Shown here piece after piece: positions 45,936 through 54,400 of a stretch of DNA of 64,000 nt. The position numbers and the translations under genes were made by a program. The notes beneath the pieces were generated by a model. The model was not told the origin of the DNA. It ran no database searches and worked only from the letters and a program-made list of their open reading frames with translations. Each line of letters opens with the position of its first letter. The stretch's first letter is position 1. Source of the DNA: Nematostella vectensis (taxonomy: Eukaryota; Cnidaria; Anthozoa; Actiniaria; Edwardsiidae); contig NC_064036.1 of assembly GCF_932526225.1 (NCBI RefSeq), positions 7,013,519 through 7,077,518 of the forward strand. The letters are read 5' to 3'.

Positions 45936-48900
45936 CCAGCAGCAGCAGCAGCAGCATTATCATAGTCATGATCATGATCATGATCATCACCATTATCATG
46001 ATCGTCATCACTATAACCACCATTATCATCATCACCATCTTAAATTTCGACACAATCATCTTATGCTTAATATCTCCCTTCAGCAATTGAAGAGAACATG
46101 TTTAACACGGCGGACACACCATACCCCGAGGTTTTTCTAAGACCAGGGGAGAGCGTTCACATTCCATTCAAATTCCAGACGTTCAGGGCGGACCACAGCG
46201 TTCCCGAACAGGTGGGTTACATCACATGATGTGACGTCATTTCCACTTTGCTCGTTTCCTTGCTGGTCACGTGGCTGGTGTTAAATGTTCTCATTGTTCA
46301 ATTTTGGTTTGATTGTCGTGACAGGGCCCGTCTCACCCGCTGCGACAGAACACGCTTCGCTACCGCAAGTTCGCGAGCGTCGACGATAACAAGCTGCAGC
46401 CTCGCTCAGTCAAGGTAGTAACTAGTGATATCGGATTAATTTCAAGGGAATGTAGTCTTTAACTTAGCGGACACCTGCAGGAACAGAAAACTATGCCGAC
46501 AAGCCGACAACAGCGGTCCATGCAGTTGCGCGGCCCACTCTAGTTGCGCTAATTCTAACCCAGTTGCGCTAATTCTAACCCAGTTGCGCTAATTCTAACC
46601 CAGTTGCGCTAATTCTAACCCAGTTGCGCTAACCTATCCCAGTTGCGCTAACCTATCCCAGTTGCGCTAATTATAACCCAGCTGCGCTAATTCTAACCCA
46701 GTTGCACTAATCCTAACCCAGTTGCGCTAACCCTAACCTAGTTGCGCTAATCCTAACCCAGCTGCGCTAATTCTAACCCAGTTGCGCTAATTCTAACCCA
46801 GTTGCGCTAACCCTAACCCAGTTGCGCTAATTCTAACCCAGTTCCGCTAATTCTAACCCAGTTGCGCTAATTCTAACCCAGTTGCGCTAATTCCAACTCA
46901 GTTGCGCTAACCTATCCCAGTTGCGCTAACCTATCCCAGTTGCGCTAATTCTAACCCAGTTGCGCTAACCTATCCCAGTTGCGCTAACCTATCCCAGTTG
47001 CGCTAACCTATCCCAGTTGCGCTAATTCTAACCCAGCTGCGCTAATTCTAACCCAGTTGCACTAATCCTAACCCAGTTGCGCTAATCCTATCCCAGCTGC
47101 GCTAATTCTAACCCAGTTGCGCTAATCCTAACCCAGTTGCGCTAATCCTAACCCAGTTGCGCTAATCCTAACCCAGTTGCGCTCATCCTAACCCAGTTGC
47201 GCTCATCCTAACCCAGCTGCGCTAATTCTAACCCAGTTGCGCTAATTCTAACCCAGTTGCGCTAATTCTAACCCAGCTGCGCTAATTCTAACCCAGTTGC
47301 GCTAATCCTAACCCAGTTGCGCTAACCCTAACCCAGTTGCGCTAACCCTAACCTAGATGCGCTCAGTTGCGATAATCTATCTAGTTGTGCTTAACCTATC
47401 TCAGCTGCGCTTATTCTAACCCAGTTCCGCTAATTCTAACCCAGTTGCGCTAATCCTAACCCAGCTGCGCTAATTCTAACCCAGTTGCGCTAATCCTAAC
47501 CCAGTTGCGCTAACCCTAACCTAGTTGCGTTAACTGTAGCCTAATTGCGCTAACTGTAGCCCAATTGCGCTAGCCCTAACCCAGTTGCACTAACCAACGA
47601 CAAGGGCAAAATGACATAAAAACATGTTTTTTCTCTTATGTCGTTATGTTCATGTCGTTATGTTGGGCTTATGTCAAAATGTCATTCACACTTGAACATA
47701 TGAACATAAGAGTGCACGCGCCTATGTCATTATGTCGTTATGTCACTAGTGTGCACCAGGCATAAGAGGTATCAGAACCAGCTAACGAACACGTGTTCGA
47801 ATAGATAGAAAGTAAACCCTTTGAAGTGGAATTCCATAAGTAAAGCTGGCTTTGATTTAGATTATATGTATCAAATGGATTGATCAGGGGCGACTTGTTC
47901 TCACGACTGAGTGCATGATTTTATTTACTTTTCCTGTCTATTCTAGGTGTCGTTTGTAATGAAGGATAACCGTCCCGTCTCCATACTGGACCTCAAAGTG
48001 GAACCGCGTCCACACGTTATCGACCAAACCTTCCGCTTCTACAACCCAGAGCAGTCCTTCCTGAAAAAGTCCATTCGCCTGCCTCCCTGGCATTCCCTAC
48101 CAGGTAACCATAGTCCCTTTCTCCCCCCTCCCCCCTTTACTACCGATGGTGACTTGATGCGACAGGGAAGTTTTTATGCTATGTTCGTTTTAATCCCTGG
48201 CATTCCCTACCAGGTGACCATAAAATCCTATTCACCTTCCCCTTATATTACCGATGTTGATCATGTTGATATGACATGGAAGTTGTTATGCTATGTTCTA
48301 TTTGATCCCTGGTACTTCCAACCAGGTGACCATTAAATTCTGATCGCTTTTCTCCCCCCTATACTACTGGCGCTAGAGCCTTGCTGATATGGCATTGTTT
48401 ATAACCCCTACCTATACTCCCACCATGTTTGTATTTCGCCTTCTCACCTGTCATATTTCCTCGCCTTTGTCAGGTGCTCCTGTTATTGACGAGCAGGCCC
48501 CCCCACACGTTAACGTTCGCTGCAGTGACTTCAACGTAGTCTGCGAGGCGAAACGAGTGGTAAACGCACTTCTTGTAGTGACCTAGCCTATTACCATCTT
48601 AAGAGTTTCAAGAATTTTATCCATTTTTTTCTACCGTAGCAACCGAATGAGCCACAAGACGTGTTTCTAAAGGTGGCATGTGGGCCATCTCCCTCAGTCA
48701 AGCGCTTTTTCTTGTTACTGTTCATGTGAGTACCATTTTGTTTCTCTTCCTATTCGTTTGCTTGCCATATTTCACTGGTTTTATTCAAGTTCGTAGCAGG
48801 GGGTGCCCCCCCCCAATATTATAAGGAAATGACCACTAGAGGCATTGCTGTGTTCCCCAATATTTTCTTAATGTTTCTTTATCGTGTCCCCCTAATATTT

Positions 48901-51359
48901 TGCTACAGCTCTGTTACAGATCTATTACAGGGCAAAATATTAAGTAACAGCAGCAGGTTTTGGTGTTTATGGAAATACAAATACTGGGTTTTGTAGCTAC
49001 CTGAGAAAAAAAAAAAGAAAATTAATAGAATTACTAACCCTTGATAATCGCCATGGTTTTATTTCAGCGATCCATTCATGGCGATACCCTGCCAGACATG
49101 GCAGTTTTATGTACATTCTTTACAAAGGTAATAGCTCAATGTTATAAAAAGAACATGGCCTAAGGAGTGATGCGTGCGCAAAAGTACTTTTTAAATGCCA
49201 AATTATGGTTTCATGTGTTTCATTAGAAAAAGGACGACGTAAATAACTGGAGAATTGAAGGAGAAGGTGCAGGGATATTTTAATACATGGTTCATATCAT
49301 AACTGTGCGCGTGTCGGAAAAAGGTTTTAGTGTTAAAGGTTTACACACAAAACTTAATTGTTCGCTGGTTTAGTAACCCCATGGTGTTGGTTTGTTGTGT
49401 AGAGGGATATCAGTGCTATTACAACTCCATTTTGTTGGTTAGTTTTAGTAGAGTGGATAACGATGCTATTATTACTCCATGATGTTGGTTTGTTGTGTAG
49501 AGTGGATATCAATGCTGTTATAAGTCCATTATGTTTGTTTGTTTGTTGTGTAGAGTGGATATCAGTGCTATTACAACTCCATTGTGTTTGTTTGTTTGTT
49601 TGTTGTGTAGAGTGGATATCAGTGCCGTAGAAGGCCAGACCAGTCAGTTGTCTGTCATCTTACGCGGCACCCAGTCATCACGACTTGTCCAGTGCTTCAC
49701 TTCTCATGCCGAGGAGCTCCAGGTAGGGAGAAGACACTCTTTTGTCAGGACGACCCAGATACAATTTCTACCCGTCTATCGAGTAGCCTGAATGTTGCCG
49801 CTTACTCACCGAACAATTTCCCTGTTTCCGCAACGGCTACACGTAGGCTAACCATTGAGTTGCTCAATGACTAAGCTCGTTTATTTGGGGTATGCTAGTT
49901 GTATACGTTGTGTATAGCGATTGTTCTGAATGAGAAGTAGAATCTAAGCTGATTATAAAGAGCTTTCATCTCCTGGCCTAGCCTCTTGTCACTGCTGAGG
50001 GCTTTGTGTCGTTCTTAGGTGCGTCCCTCGGATCCCTTCATGCTAATGGCTAACGGAGTACACGAGATAAGCCTCTCACTCACCCCGCTCACCTCTGGTG
50101 GCACTCGCTACATGTATGTCAACGTCGTAGGTATCCTTGACAACCAATGAACCAGTCAGCTTGTATCATTATGCCAATGTTCTGTTCTGATCTCCCTACT
50201 TATTTTCTCCACAAGGAAGATATCGACCTAACATAAGGAACAATCACTTGTGATACTGAAAGTATGAAAGCGTTTGTCAGCTTAGTCCTAGGCGCTTTAT
50301 TCGGGTTCCCTGTGGTTGATCAGGGCCGTGATGTCACCACAGGAATCGCGAAAAGAAGGCCAGGGACTAGGCTTTGACTACATTACAGTATATTGTACAG
50401 TTGTGTTTTGTTGTGAGATTTCTTGACTAGGACGATCAGATAACGAGTTCCATCAGTTAGTGAGGACGTGGCTGGTGTGCGCCACGTGCCAGCAACCCGT
50501 CATCTCCAAAGCTTTCGAGCTCCAACTACAGGTCGGAGGCGGCAAAGGCTCGAATAAGGTACGGTATGGGCGAGGTTGTTAAAATGTGAGAGATTACAGG
50601 GAAGGATTCGCAGGCAAATATAGTGACAGTTTAACACAACCTGTCATCTGCAAATATTTTTTATCAGCGCCATTCCCAAAATTAAGCGCATCGCTTTTAA
50701 ACCTGTTGCACATTATAGACTCCGGTGATGTTTGGGGCTGTACCTTACTGTAGAAGGGAAGTATAAAAAACTGACAGCGCTACCAGCAAAATATTTTATT
50801 ATAGCAAGTTTGTTGTTGTTGTTTTGGCTATGGGAGGATCTTTGCGCCTTGCACGTTGCGTAAAACCAAACGGATTTTGAAATAAGCACCTCCCCCGAAT
50901 GAGAGCCTCACCTCGGGCTGGGACATGAAAAATTAAATAAGCGTCCAGGGTCTTATCCGAGCAATTACAGTAACATTTTTAGTTGATGTTTTTGCTGAAA
51001 ATACTTTTGCTGTTTTTCAGAGAGTAACCTTCACGAATCCTTACCCTACGAGAAAGGCGTTCCATCTTAAGTCCAACCGTCCGGATTTACTTCAGTTCAA
51101 GGAAGACACTATAGAGGTGCGTAGATTGTTATTCAATGACATCAATGATAAAGAATAACAAAGGAGTGGGTGATCGACATTCTTTAACTTGTGTTTTCGT
51201 TTGTTTTGCTCATTGAAGGTTGGCCCGGGAGCGTCACACAATATCGGCCTACGGTTCTCGCCTCAGCCTGCGCCAGCCGTCACACAAATACTTATATTTA
51301 TCAACGACAGCGAGGGCAAAAACGAGGAAACTTTCAGCATTACCGCCGTGTACAAATGA
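30650..51359 (+). CDS. NPHP4: Nephrocystin-4, complete gene, 39 exons
   Basis: Nephrocystin-4 is a transition-zone scaffold of the primary cilium that works with NPHP1 and RPGRIP1L. Mutations cause nephronophthisis in humans. The spliced model is 4230 bp, 1409 aa, against 1426 in human, and collinear with it from the N-terminal WHEFYQNN region to the C-terminal [12 protein letters not shown]. All 39 exons join with compatible phases; coordinates are in the four segment entries. The ATG at 30650 ([11 protein letters not shown]) is preferred over 30590 because human NPHP4 also starts just before this tryptophan-histidine motif. The gene is unusual for many minisatellites in its introns and for several duplicated exon boundaries. 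Expression is presumably in ciliated cells. Confidence 0.97.
30989..32081. mobile_element. 1.1-kb non-autonomous DNA transposon in NPHP4 intron 1
   Basis: Perfect 19-bp terminal inverted repeats (CCGGCCCTACCAATCGATA at 30989 and its inverse ending at 32081) are flanked by an exact 9-bp direct repeat TAAACAACC at 30980-30988 and 32082-32090. That is a target-site duplication. Subterminal regions are packed with ATCAAT/ATCGAT motifs. No transposase frame is seen. A 9-bp duplication is typical of Mutator-like elements, but the family cannot be fixed by eye. Confidence 0.88.
32495..32700. repeat. Diverged tandem repeat in NPHP4 intron 3
   Basis: Three degenerate copies of about 75-80 bp share TCTTTNGGNTATAAAANTTT, then GACCAA and a CCCTTAGC-like stretch. 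The copies have drifted substantially. Confidence 0.6.
35683..35735. mobile_element. Solitary end of the AP2M1-intron element family
   Basis: CACGCCAAATCCATGCTGGG followed by AAATGTTAAAATACTTTCAA and CCTGTACTGTA matches the right terminus of the 26176-28162 element. It lies in NPHP4 intron 8 with no partner end found nearby. Confidence 0.6.
35880..36190 (+). repeat. Tandem copies of the NPHP4 exon 9 donor boundary
   Basis: The end of exon 9 with its donor (GACTGCACAGA|GTAAGT, GT at 35897) recurs with GT at 35959, 36020, 36087 and 36149 (periods 62, 61, 67, 62). Each copy also carries a CATACATGGCATCAATTA-like stretch. Only the first copy is conserved coding sequence; downstream extensions hit a stop at 35962. 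Confidence 0.9.
36439..40235 (+). CDS. NPHP4: NPHP4 exons 10-18
   Basis: Exons: 36439-36495, 37154-37280, 37638-37783, 38081-38251, 38419-38651, 38855-38891, 39249-39349, 39882-40070, 40167-40235. Landmarks: [38 protein letters not shown], a variable Ser/Pro/Gln-rich linker (exons 14-17, poorly conserved as in vertebrates), [16 protein letters not shown] and [11 protein letters not shown]. Exons 15 and 16 are small and supported mainly by phase and splice signals. Confidence 0.9.
36496..37153 (+). other. NPHP4 intron 10
   Basis: An intron of about 660 bp without recognisable exon, repeat array or element. The short antisense open frame at 36675-36935 looks random. Confidence 0.6.
38280..38312 (+). 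repeat. Partial copy of NPHP4 exon 13 end
   Basis: CCCTGGCGCTCGCATGGTCC and ACCATGATTTT mirrors the last 30 bases of exon 13 (CCCTGGTGCTCGCATGGTCT then ACCATGGCTTT at about 38215-38245). It lies about 65 bp downstream, inside intron 13, and has lost the donor. Confidence 0.75.
40253..40300. mobile_element. Pogo/Tigger-like terminal repeat remnant
   Basis: CAGTGCAACCTTCATATAAC followed by GGACCTCTCGATATAACGAA resembles the CAGTxxAACCTCxxTATAAC terminal repeats typical of pogo-type elements. No second end or transposase is seen nearby. Confidence 0.35.
40818..46414 (+). CDS. NPHP4: NPHP4 exons 19-30
   Basis: Exons: 40818-40920, 41396-41539, 41912-42013, 42149-42260, 43745-43819, 43935-44070, 44551-44617, 44725-44783, 45096-45263, 45613-45671, 46084-46211, 46325-46414. 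Landmarks: [71 protein letters not shown]-like [42 protein letters not shown], and HIPFKFQTF, all collinear with human NPHP4. This is the best-conserved portion. Confidence 0.94.
41205..41285 (+). repeat. tRNA-derived sequence (SINE head or tRNA pseudogene)
   Basis: GGTAGCTCAGAATGTTAGCG resembles an internal RNA polymerase III A box. GGTTCGATTCCCGGTCGAGA about 50 bp later has a canonical B box (GGTTCGATTCC). The acceptor stem and D stem do not pair well, so an active tRNA gene is unlikely. It lies in NPHP4 intron 19. Confidence 0.5.
42385..43120. mobile_element. Possible 735-bp transposon remnant in NPHP4 intron 22
   Basis: The ends GGGGTCCGGTATCC (42385) and GATACGGACCTCCC (43107) are approximate inverse complements, and an inverted copy GATCCGGACCCC sits near 42450. 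The interior is AT-rich and non-coding. No clear target duplication, so this is tentative. Confidence 0.4.
43195..43620. repeat. 22-bp minisatellite, about 19 copies
   Basis: Tandem copies of TACACCCACCTATCTACCTT plus TC, with CCCATC/CCTATC variants. Translated on the plus strand it reads as a threonine-phenylalanine-leucine-histidine-proline repeat, but it lies in NPHP4 intron 22 just before exon 23. Confidence 0.97.
44818..44870. repeat. TTCTG pentamer and poly-T run
   Basis: A short TTCTG/TGTTC run followed by about 22 T. It lies in NPHP4 intron 26. Confidence 0.8.
45261..45490 (+). repeat. Tandem copies of the NPHP4 exon 27 donor boundary
   Basis: The end of exon 27 with its donor (CTCAC|GTGAGT, GT at 45264) is repeated with GT at 45319, 45371, 45426 and 45481 (periods 55, 52, 55, 55). 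Each unit contains ACACAGAACAGACTATCTCC and the final ACAAGGAACTCACGTGAG-like end. Reading through any copy meets the in-frame TGA formed by ACG-TGA, so only the first donor gives full-length protein. Confidence 0.93.
45855..45935. repeat. (ATC)n microsatellite
   Basis: About 27 uninterrupted ATC triplets with diverged ATC/ATG-rich flanks up to about 46040, in NPHP4 intron 28. Both strands give spurious open frames (polyhistidine, polymethionine, polyisoleucine). Confidence 0.97.
46540..47600. repeat. 20-bp minisatellite, about 52 copies
   Basis: A one-kilobase array of CCAGTTGCGCTAATTCTAAC units with CTAACCC and CTATCCC variants, in NPHP4 intron 30. Many units include the telomere-like string CTAACCCTAACC, but the CAGTTGCG portion shows it is not telomeric. 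Confidence 0.97.
47605..47765. repeat. Palindromic ATGTCGTTATGT-rich stretch
   Basis: Repeated motifs ATGTCGTTATGT and TTATGTC in both orientations, with GTTCATGTC and CATATGAACATAAG. It may be a degenerate miniature transposon. Function unknown. Confidence 0.45.
47947..51359 (+). CDS. NPHP4: NPHP4 exons 31-39 (C-terminal Ig-like region)
   Basis: Exons: 47947-48103, 48474-48559, 48640-48725, 49068-49127, 49611-49722, 50019-50130, 50431-50558, 51021-51116, 51219-51359. Landmarks: [109 protein letters not shown] and [17 protein letters not shown], with the TGA stop at 51357-51359. Exon 36 uses a GTATCCTT donor. Exon 31 and exon 35 boundaries are duplicated nearby. Confidence 0.95.
48085..48335 (+). 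repeat. Three copies of the NPHP4 exon 31 donor boundary
   Basis: TCCCTGGCATTCCCTACCAG|GTAACC (GT at 48104) is repeated as CCCTGGCATTCCCTACCAG|GTGACC (48214) and CCCTGGTACTTCCAACCAG|GTGACC (48326), periods 110 and 112. The reading frame stays open through all three. Using the third donor lengthens exon 31 by 222 nt (74 codons) with unchanged phase, so an in-frame longer isoform is possible. Confidence 0.9.
49390..49625 (+). repeat. Five copies of the NPHP4 exon 35 acceptor boundary
   Basis: The acceptor and start of exon 35 (TTTGTTGTGTAG|AGTGGATATCAGTGC) is preceded by four copies with AG ending at 49402, 49451, 49500 and 49553, the true site being 49610. Using the nearest upstream copy adds 57 nt (19 codons) in frame with no stop; the 49451 site also keeps frame. 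Confidence 0.9.
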
Positions 51360-52695
51360 TAAGCAAGTCGATCCCAGCCCTAAATGAGTTCCAGATTATC
51401 CTTGGATAGATCGCAGGGGAGCTCAAGCTCATATTTTTAAACCATTAAAAAATAACTGGGCGGAAATTAGCAAGGCTAGTTTCATGCCTTTTCATTATAA
51501 GTTGTTTTTGAAAAGCTCTCATGCCGTGAAATATAAGCTTGGGCTTGCTGTAGCCTAATCGTTATCGTGACTTCGGTTTTTTTAGACTCGATGCCCCGGA
51601 TTCCGTAGACTGGTGTATTAGACCAATGACAAGGTGAGATTTTTTTAGCACCTGATATTTCAGTCTTATTCTCAAAGCATCATTTTTCTTACTGGACATC
51701 CGTTAACATCATACACAGGAAAGATAAATTTATTTTGTCAATTGTTCACTACAATATATTTATATATACAAAATAGGATTTTGAACTATATGTACTAGAG
51801 GAGTTTTGAGATCATTTAAACTATGTCAAATATGTACATAATTATCCGATTAAAAAAATGGCCGAAGAAAGCGCGTGACGAGTGTTTAAAAGTGATTACA
51901 GACTTGTAAAGCGTGACACGTGAAGTGTTCACAAAAGTTCAAGACAGGGTGTCTTGCATAGTAACAGAGCAGTCATTATCACGACTATTAGCAGTTGTTT
52001 TCTGTTTATTACCTCGTTGTGATAAATAGATACTAAAAACTTAACTCTACATCACAGTTTTGACGTTGATAATGAGCTGCCGTCTTCACTCTCAATAATT
52101 ATTAAAAAAAAGATAAAAAAGCTAAAGATTACGACACTTCCCGATAATTACTTTATTTGGCTACTTTAGACTACTTTCTCTTGTTGTTGTTTTGCGTTTT
52201 CCTTTTCGCTTGCTTCGCAAAAACTGGGTTTTGTTCGTAGGAAACAGCGGGCAACTTGGGGCAAGCCGCCAAACGCTGTAATTAAGCGGTATGTTTTTAT
52301 ATTCTCAGACTGACGTCTGCGCGGTATTTTCCGCAATCTTTTCAACAGGGCAAGGTTCATTACAGACGTCATATGCAATAGGCTACTTCAAAAGGGCATA
52401 ATAGATTTCCCACGGCTCTACCAATGAACAAAGGGACATTGCAACGAGGCTGGGTATTGCATGACAAGATCAGACAATCGATCAATCATTAGCCAATCAT
52501 TGCTCTTATCCAAGATATCAAATGTGTTACTGACAGCTGATAGTCCAATGAAAATCGTAATTTGGGAATTTTTTCCCGCCTTTGAAAGTGTTTTTGTGAC
52601 ATTTTGAACCAACGCGTCTTTCGTTTCCTGATTCAGTTCTTTCATCTTCTTGGGAACAAAAATTCTATAGCTTTCTCTCTCCTTATAAACCCCAA
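51360..52695. other. Spacer between NPHP4 and the 202-aa gene
   Basis: Holds the NPHP4 3' UTR and the promoter of the next gene. No convincing additional gene. The 70-codon minus frame at 52166-52378 and the 132-codon minus frame at 52418-52816, which overlaps exon 1 of the next gene, look random. Confidence 0.55.
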
Positions 52696-54400
52696 ATGGC
52701 AGAAGCAGTACCAGAACTGAAGAGGGACTCCACCATGACAGTAACCGCAAAGGTAAGGAGACGAATTTATGCTTGAGAACCGCATTATAACTTAAGTTTT
52801 TATACACGGAAAACAATCTTAATTGATAATTGAATGTGCTTTTTCGCTATGTTAGGAGGGAGAAGCTTTTCTTGAAGCACAAGGAAAACTTCACGACGAC
52901 GCTAAAACCAGGGCACAGCAAAAAGAGCTCGACGCCGAACCAAACGGCGAAGAAAAAAACGAAACTCCAACCAAACTAGAGCGAACAACAACCATGCAAG
53001 CGACCGCCAAAGTATGAATGAACTTTTCCACGCGCTGTCAAAACCTCATCGATGCATTTTGTCTCACCTTTATCAATTACTTAATCATTTAAATAATTTA
53101 CAGGAGGGAAGTGAAATCATTGGAGACGAAGATCTCGGCAAAACAAGATCCGAAACCGAAAATAAAAACGAAGATTCAGAGGCAAACGGTGACGAAAATG
53201 GCCACAACGAAGCAAGCGAAGAAAAGCCTGCACTGAAGCGAGACGGGACTATGGCGGTTACAGCAGCTGTAAGCGCCCCCAAATATTATCTCTACTTACT
53301 TCTAGCGGTTAATATCTTAAGTAATGACCCTTAGATATGTTTTCCCTTTACATTTTCACAGGAAGGGGCCGAGATTTTAGGCGACCATGATACCGAAGCC
53401 GGTACACGTGCTGAGGCAAAGGCCGTCAAAGCCGCAATCGAAGAAAGCGTCGAGCAGAACGGGCAAGCGGAAGACGAGGAAAAACCAGACCTCAAACGAA
53501 AATCAACCATGAAAGCCACCCTAGAGGTTTGTAACTCTGCATGATTTCTGTCTGATTAATTTTCCACCCGTTCGGAAGGCACGCTTTCTTTGTTTCCAAT
53601 AATTTATGCAAAGTTTTGCACCTCGCTGAAAACAATTTGACAGCTGAAAGCGAGTCTAACTTTTTGATCGGAACATCGATTTTGTGAAGAAAATTTGTAC
53701 AGTTCTTAAAGTTTACCAAATTTGGGTTCGGATTTTATGGCGTTGTACATTGTATATGAGTTGCAACGCTGTTTTTAAAGGGGTTCCATAATCGAACACA
53801 TGTCCTCGCTCGCTTCGATAACTCCTTCTATTGTTTGTCAATGTTCTGACAAAGGAAAAAGCTTTACTGCAAAAAGTCTCAGGAGAGTAAAGTACACAAT
53901 GGCCACAAAGGCCCTCACGTGTGCTTTCTCTGACAATTTACTCTAATGAATGTTTATTCGAAATCACTCTTATTCTGTTTTGATGACCAAGGTATAACTT
54001 CGTAAGCTAATCTAAGTTTGTAACTAAACTTCTGGATTTCATGCATAAAACAAAATGAAAATTTGATATCGTTGGTATTTTATTACAGTCAATTTTACAA
54101 GTGATATTGCCCATAAATCAGTATATCGCTTCACATTTATTCTCTAGAGATTCTGTTTTTTTAGATATACAAAAATGTGTCTTCTGTTTATTATTTTTTG
54201 CTTTGTTGCTAGGTTAGTTTATCAGACAATGATTTAATGCATTTTGATAATTTAACAAATAGATATATGTTATATGTATTACTTGGTACATTGTAGAAGT
54301 AGACATTAAGTTTTTGTGACTTTGTTTCTCATAGGATGGTGAGGAATTCCTCAAGCGCAAGAAGGAAAGCAATGGCACTAAACAAGAAGCGACAGCCTAA
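52696..54400 (+). CDS. Unrecognised 202-aa acidic protein of five modular exons
   Basis: Exons 52696-52752, 52856-53011, 53104-53268, 53362-53526 and 54335-54400 join in phase 0 (19, 52, 55, 55 and 21 codons plus stop). A motif of about 20 residues spans each junction: LKRDSTMTVTAK|EGEAFL, LERTTTMQATAK|EGSEII, LKRDGTMAVTAA|EGAEIL and LKRKSTMKATLE|DGEEFL. The tails between motifs are acidic and disordered-looking. The start ATG at 52696 gives MAEAVPELKRDSTM. The protein is soluble and highly charged with no signal peptide or membrane segment. I do not recognise a family. Threonine-serine in the KRxSTM core fits a basophilic kinase site (inference). AATAAA at 54718-54723 is a likely poly(A) signal. 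Confidence 0.85.

Noticed and set aside
45763-46140. Open frame with polyhistidine, and antisense polymethionine frame
   Set aside because: Translation of the (ATC)n microsatellite in NPHP4 intron 28.
46540-47600. Interstitial telomere
   Set aside because: Period is 20 bp with an invariant CAGTTGCG part, and the array lies in an intron of an intact gene.
52418-52816. 132-codon minus-strand open frame
   Set aside because: Overlaps exon 1 of the modular acidic gene antisense and shows no conserved features.
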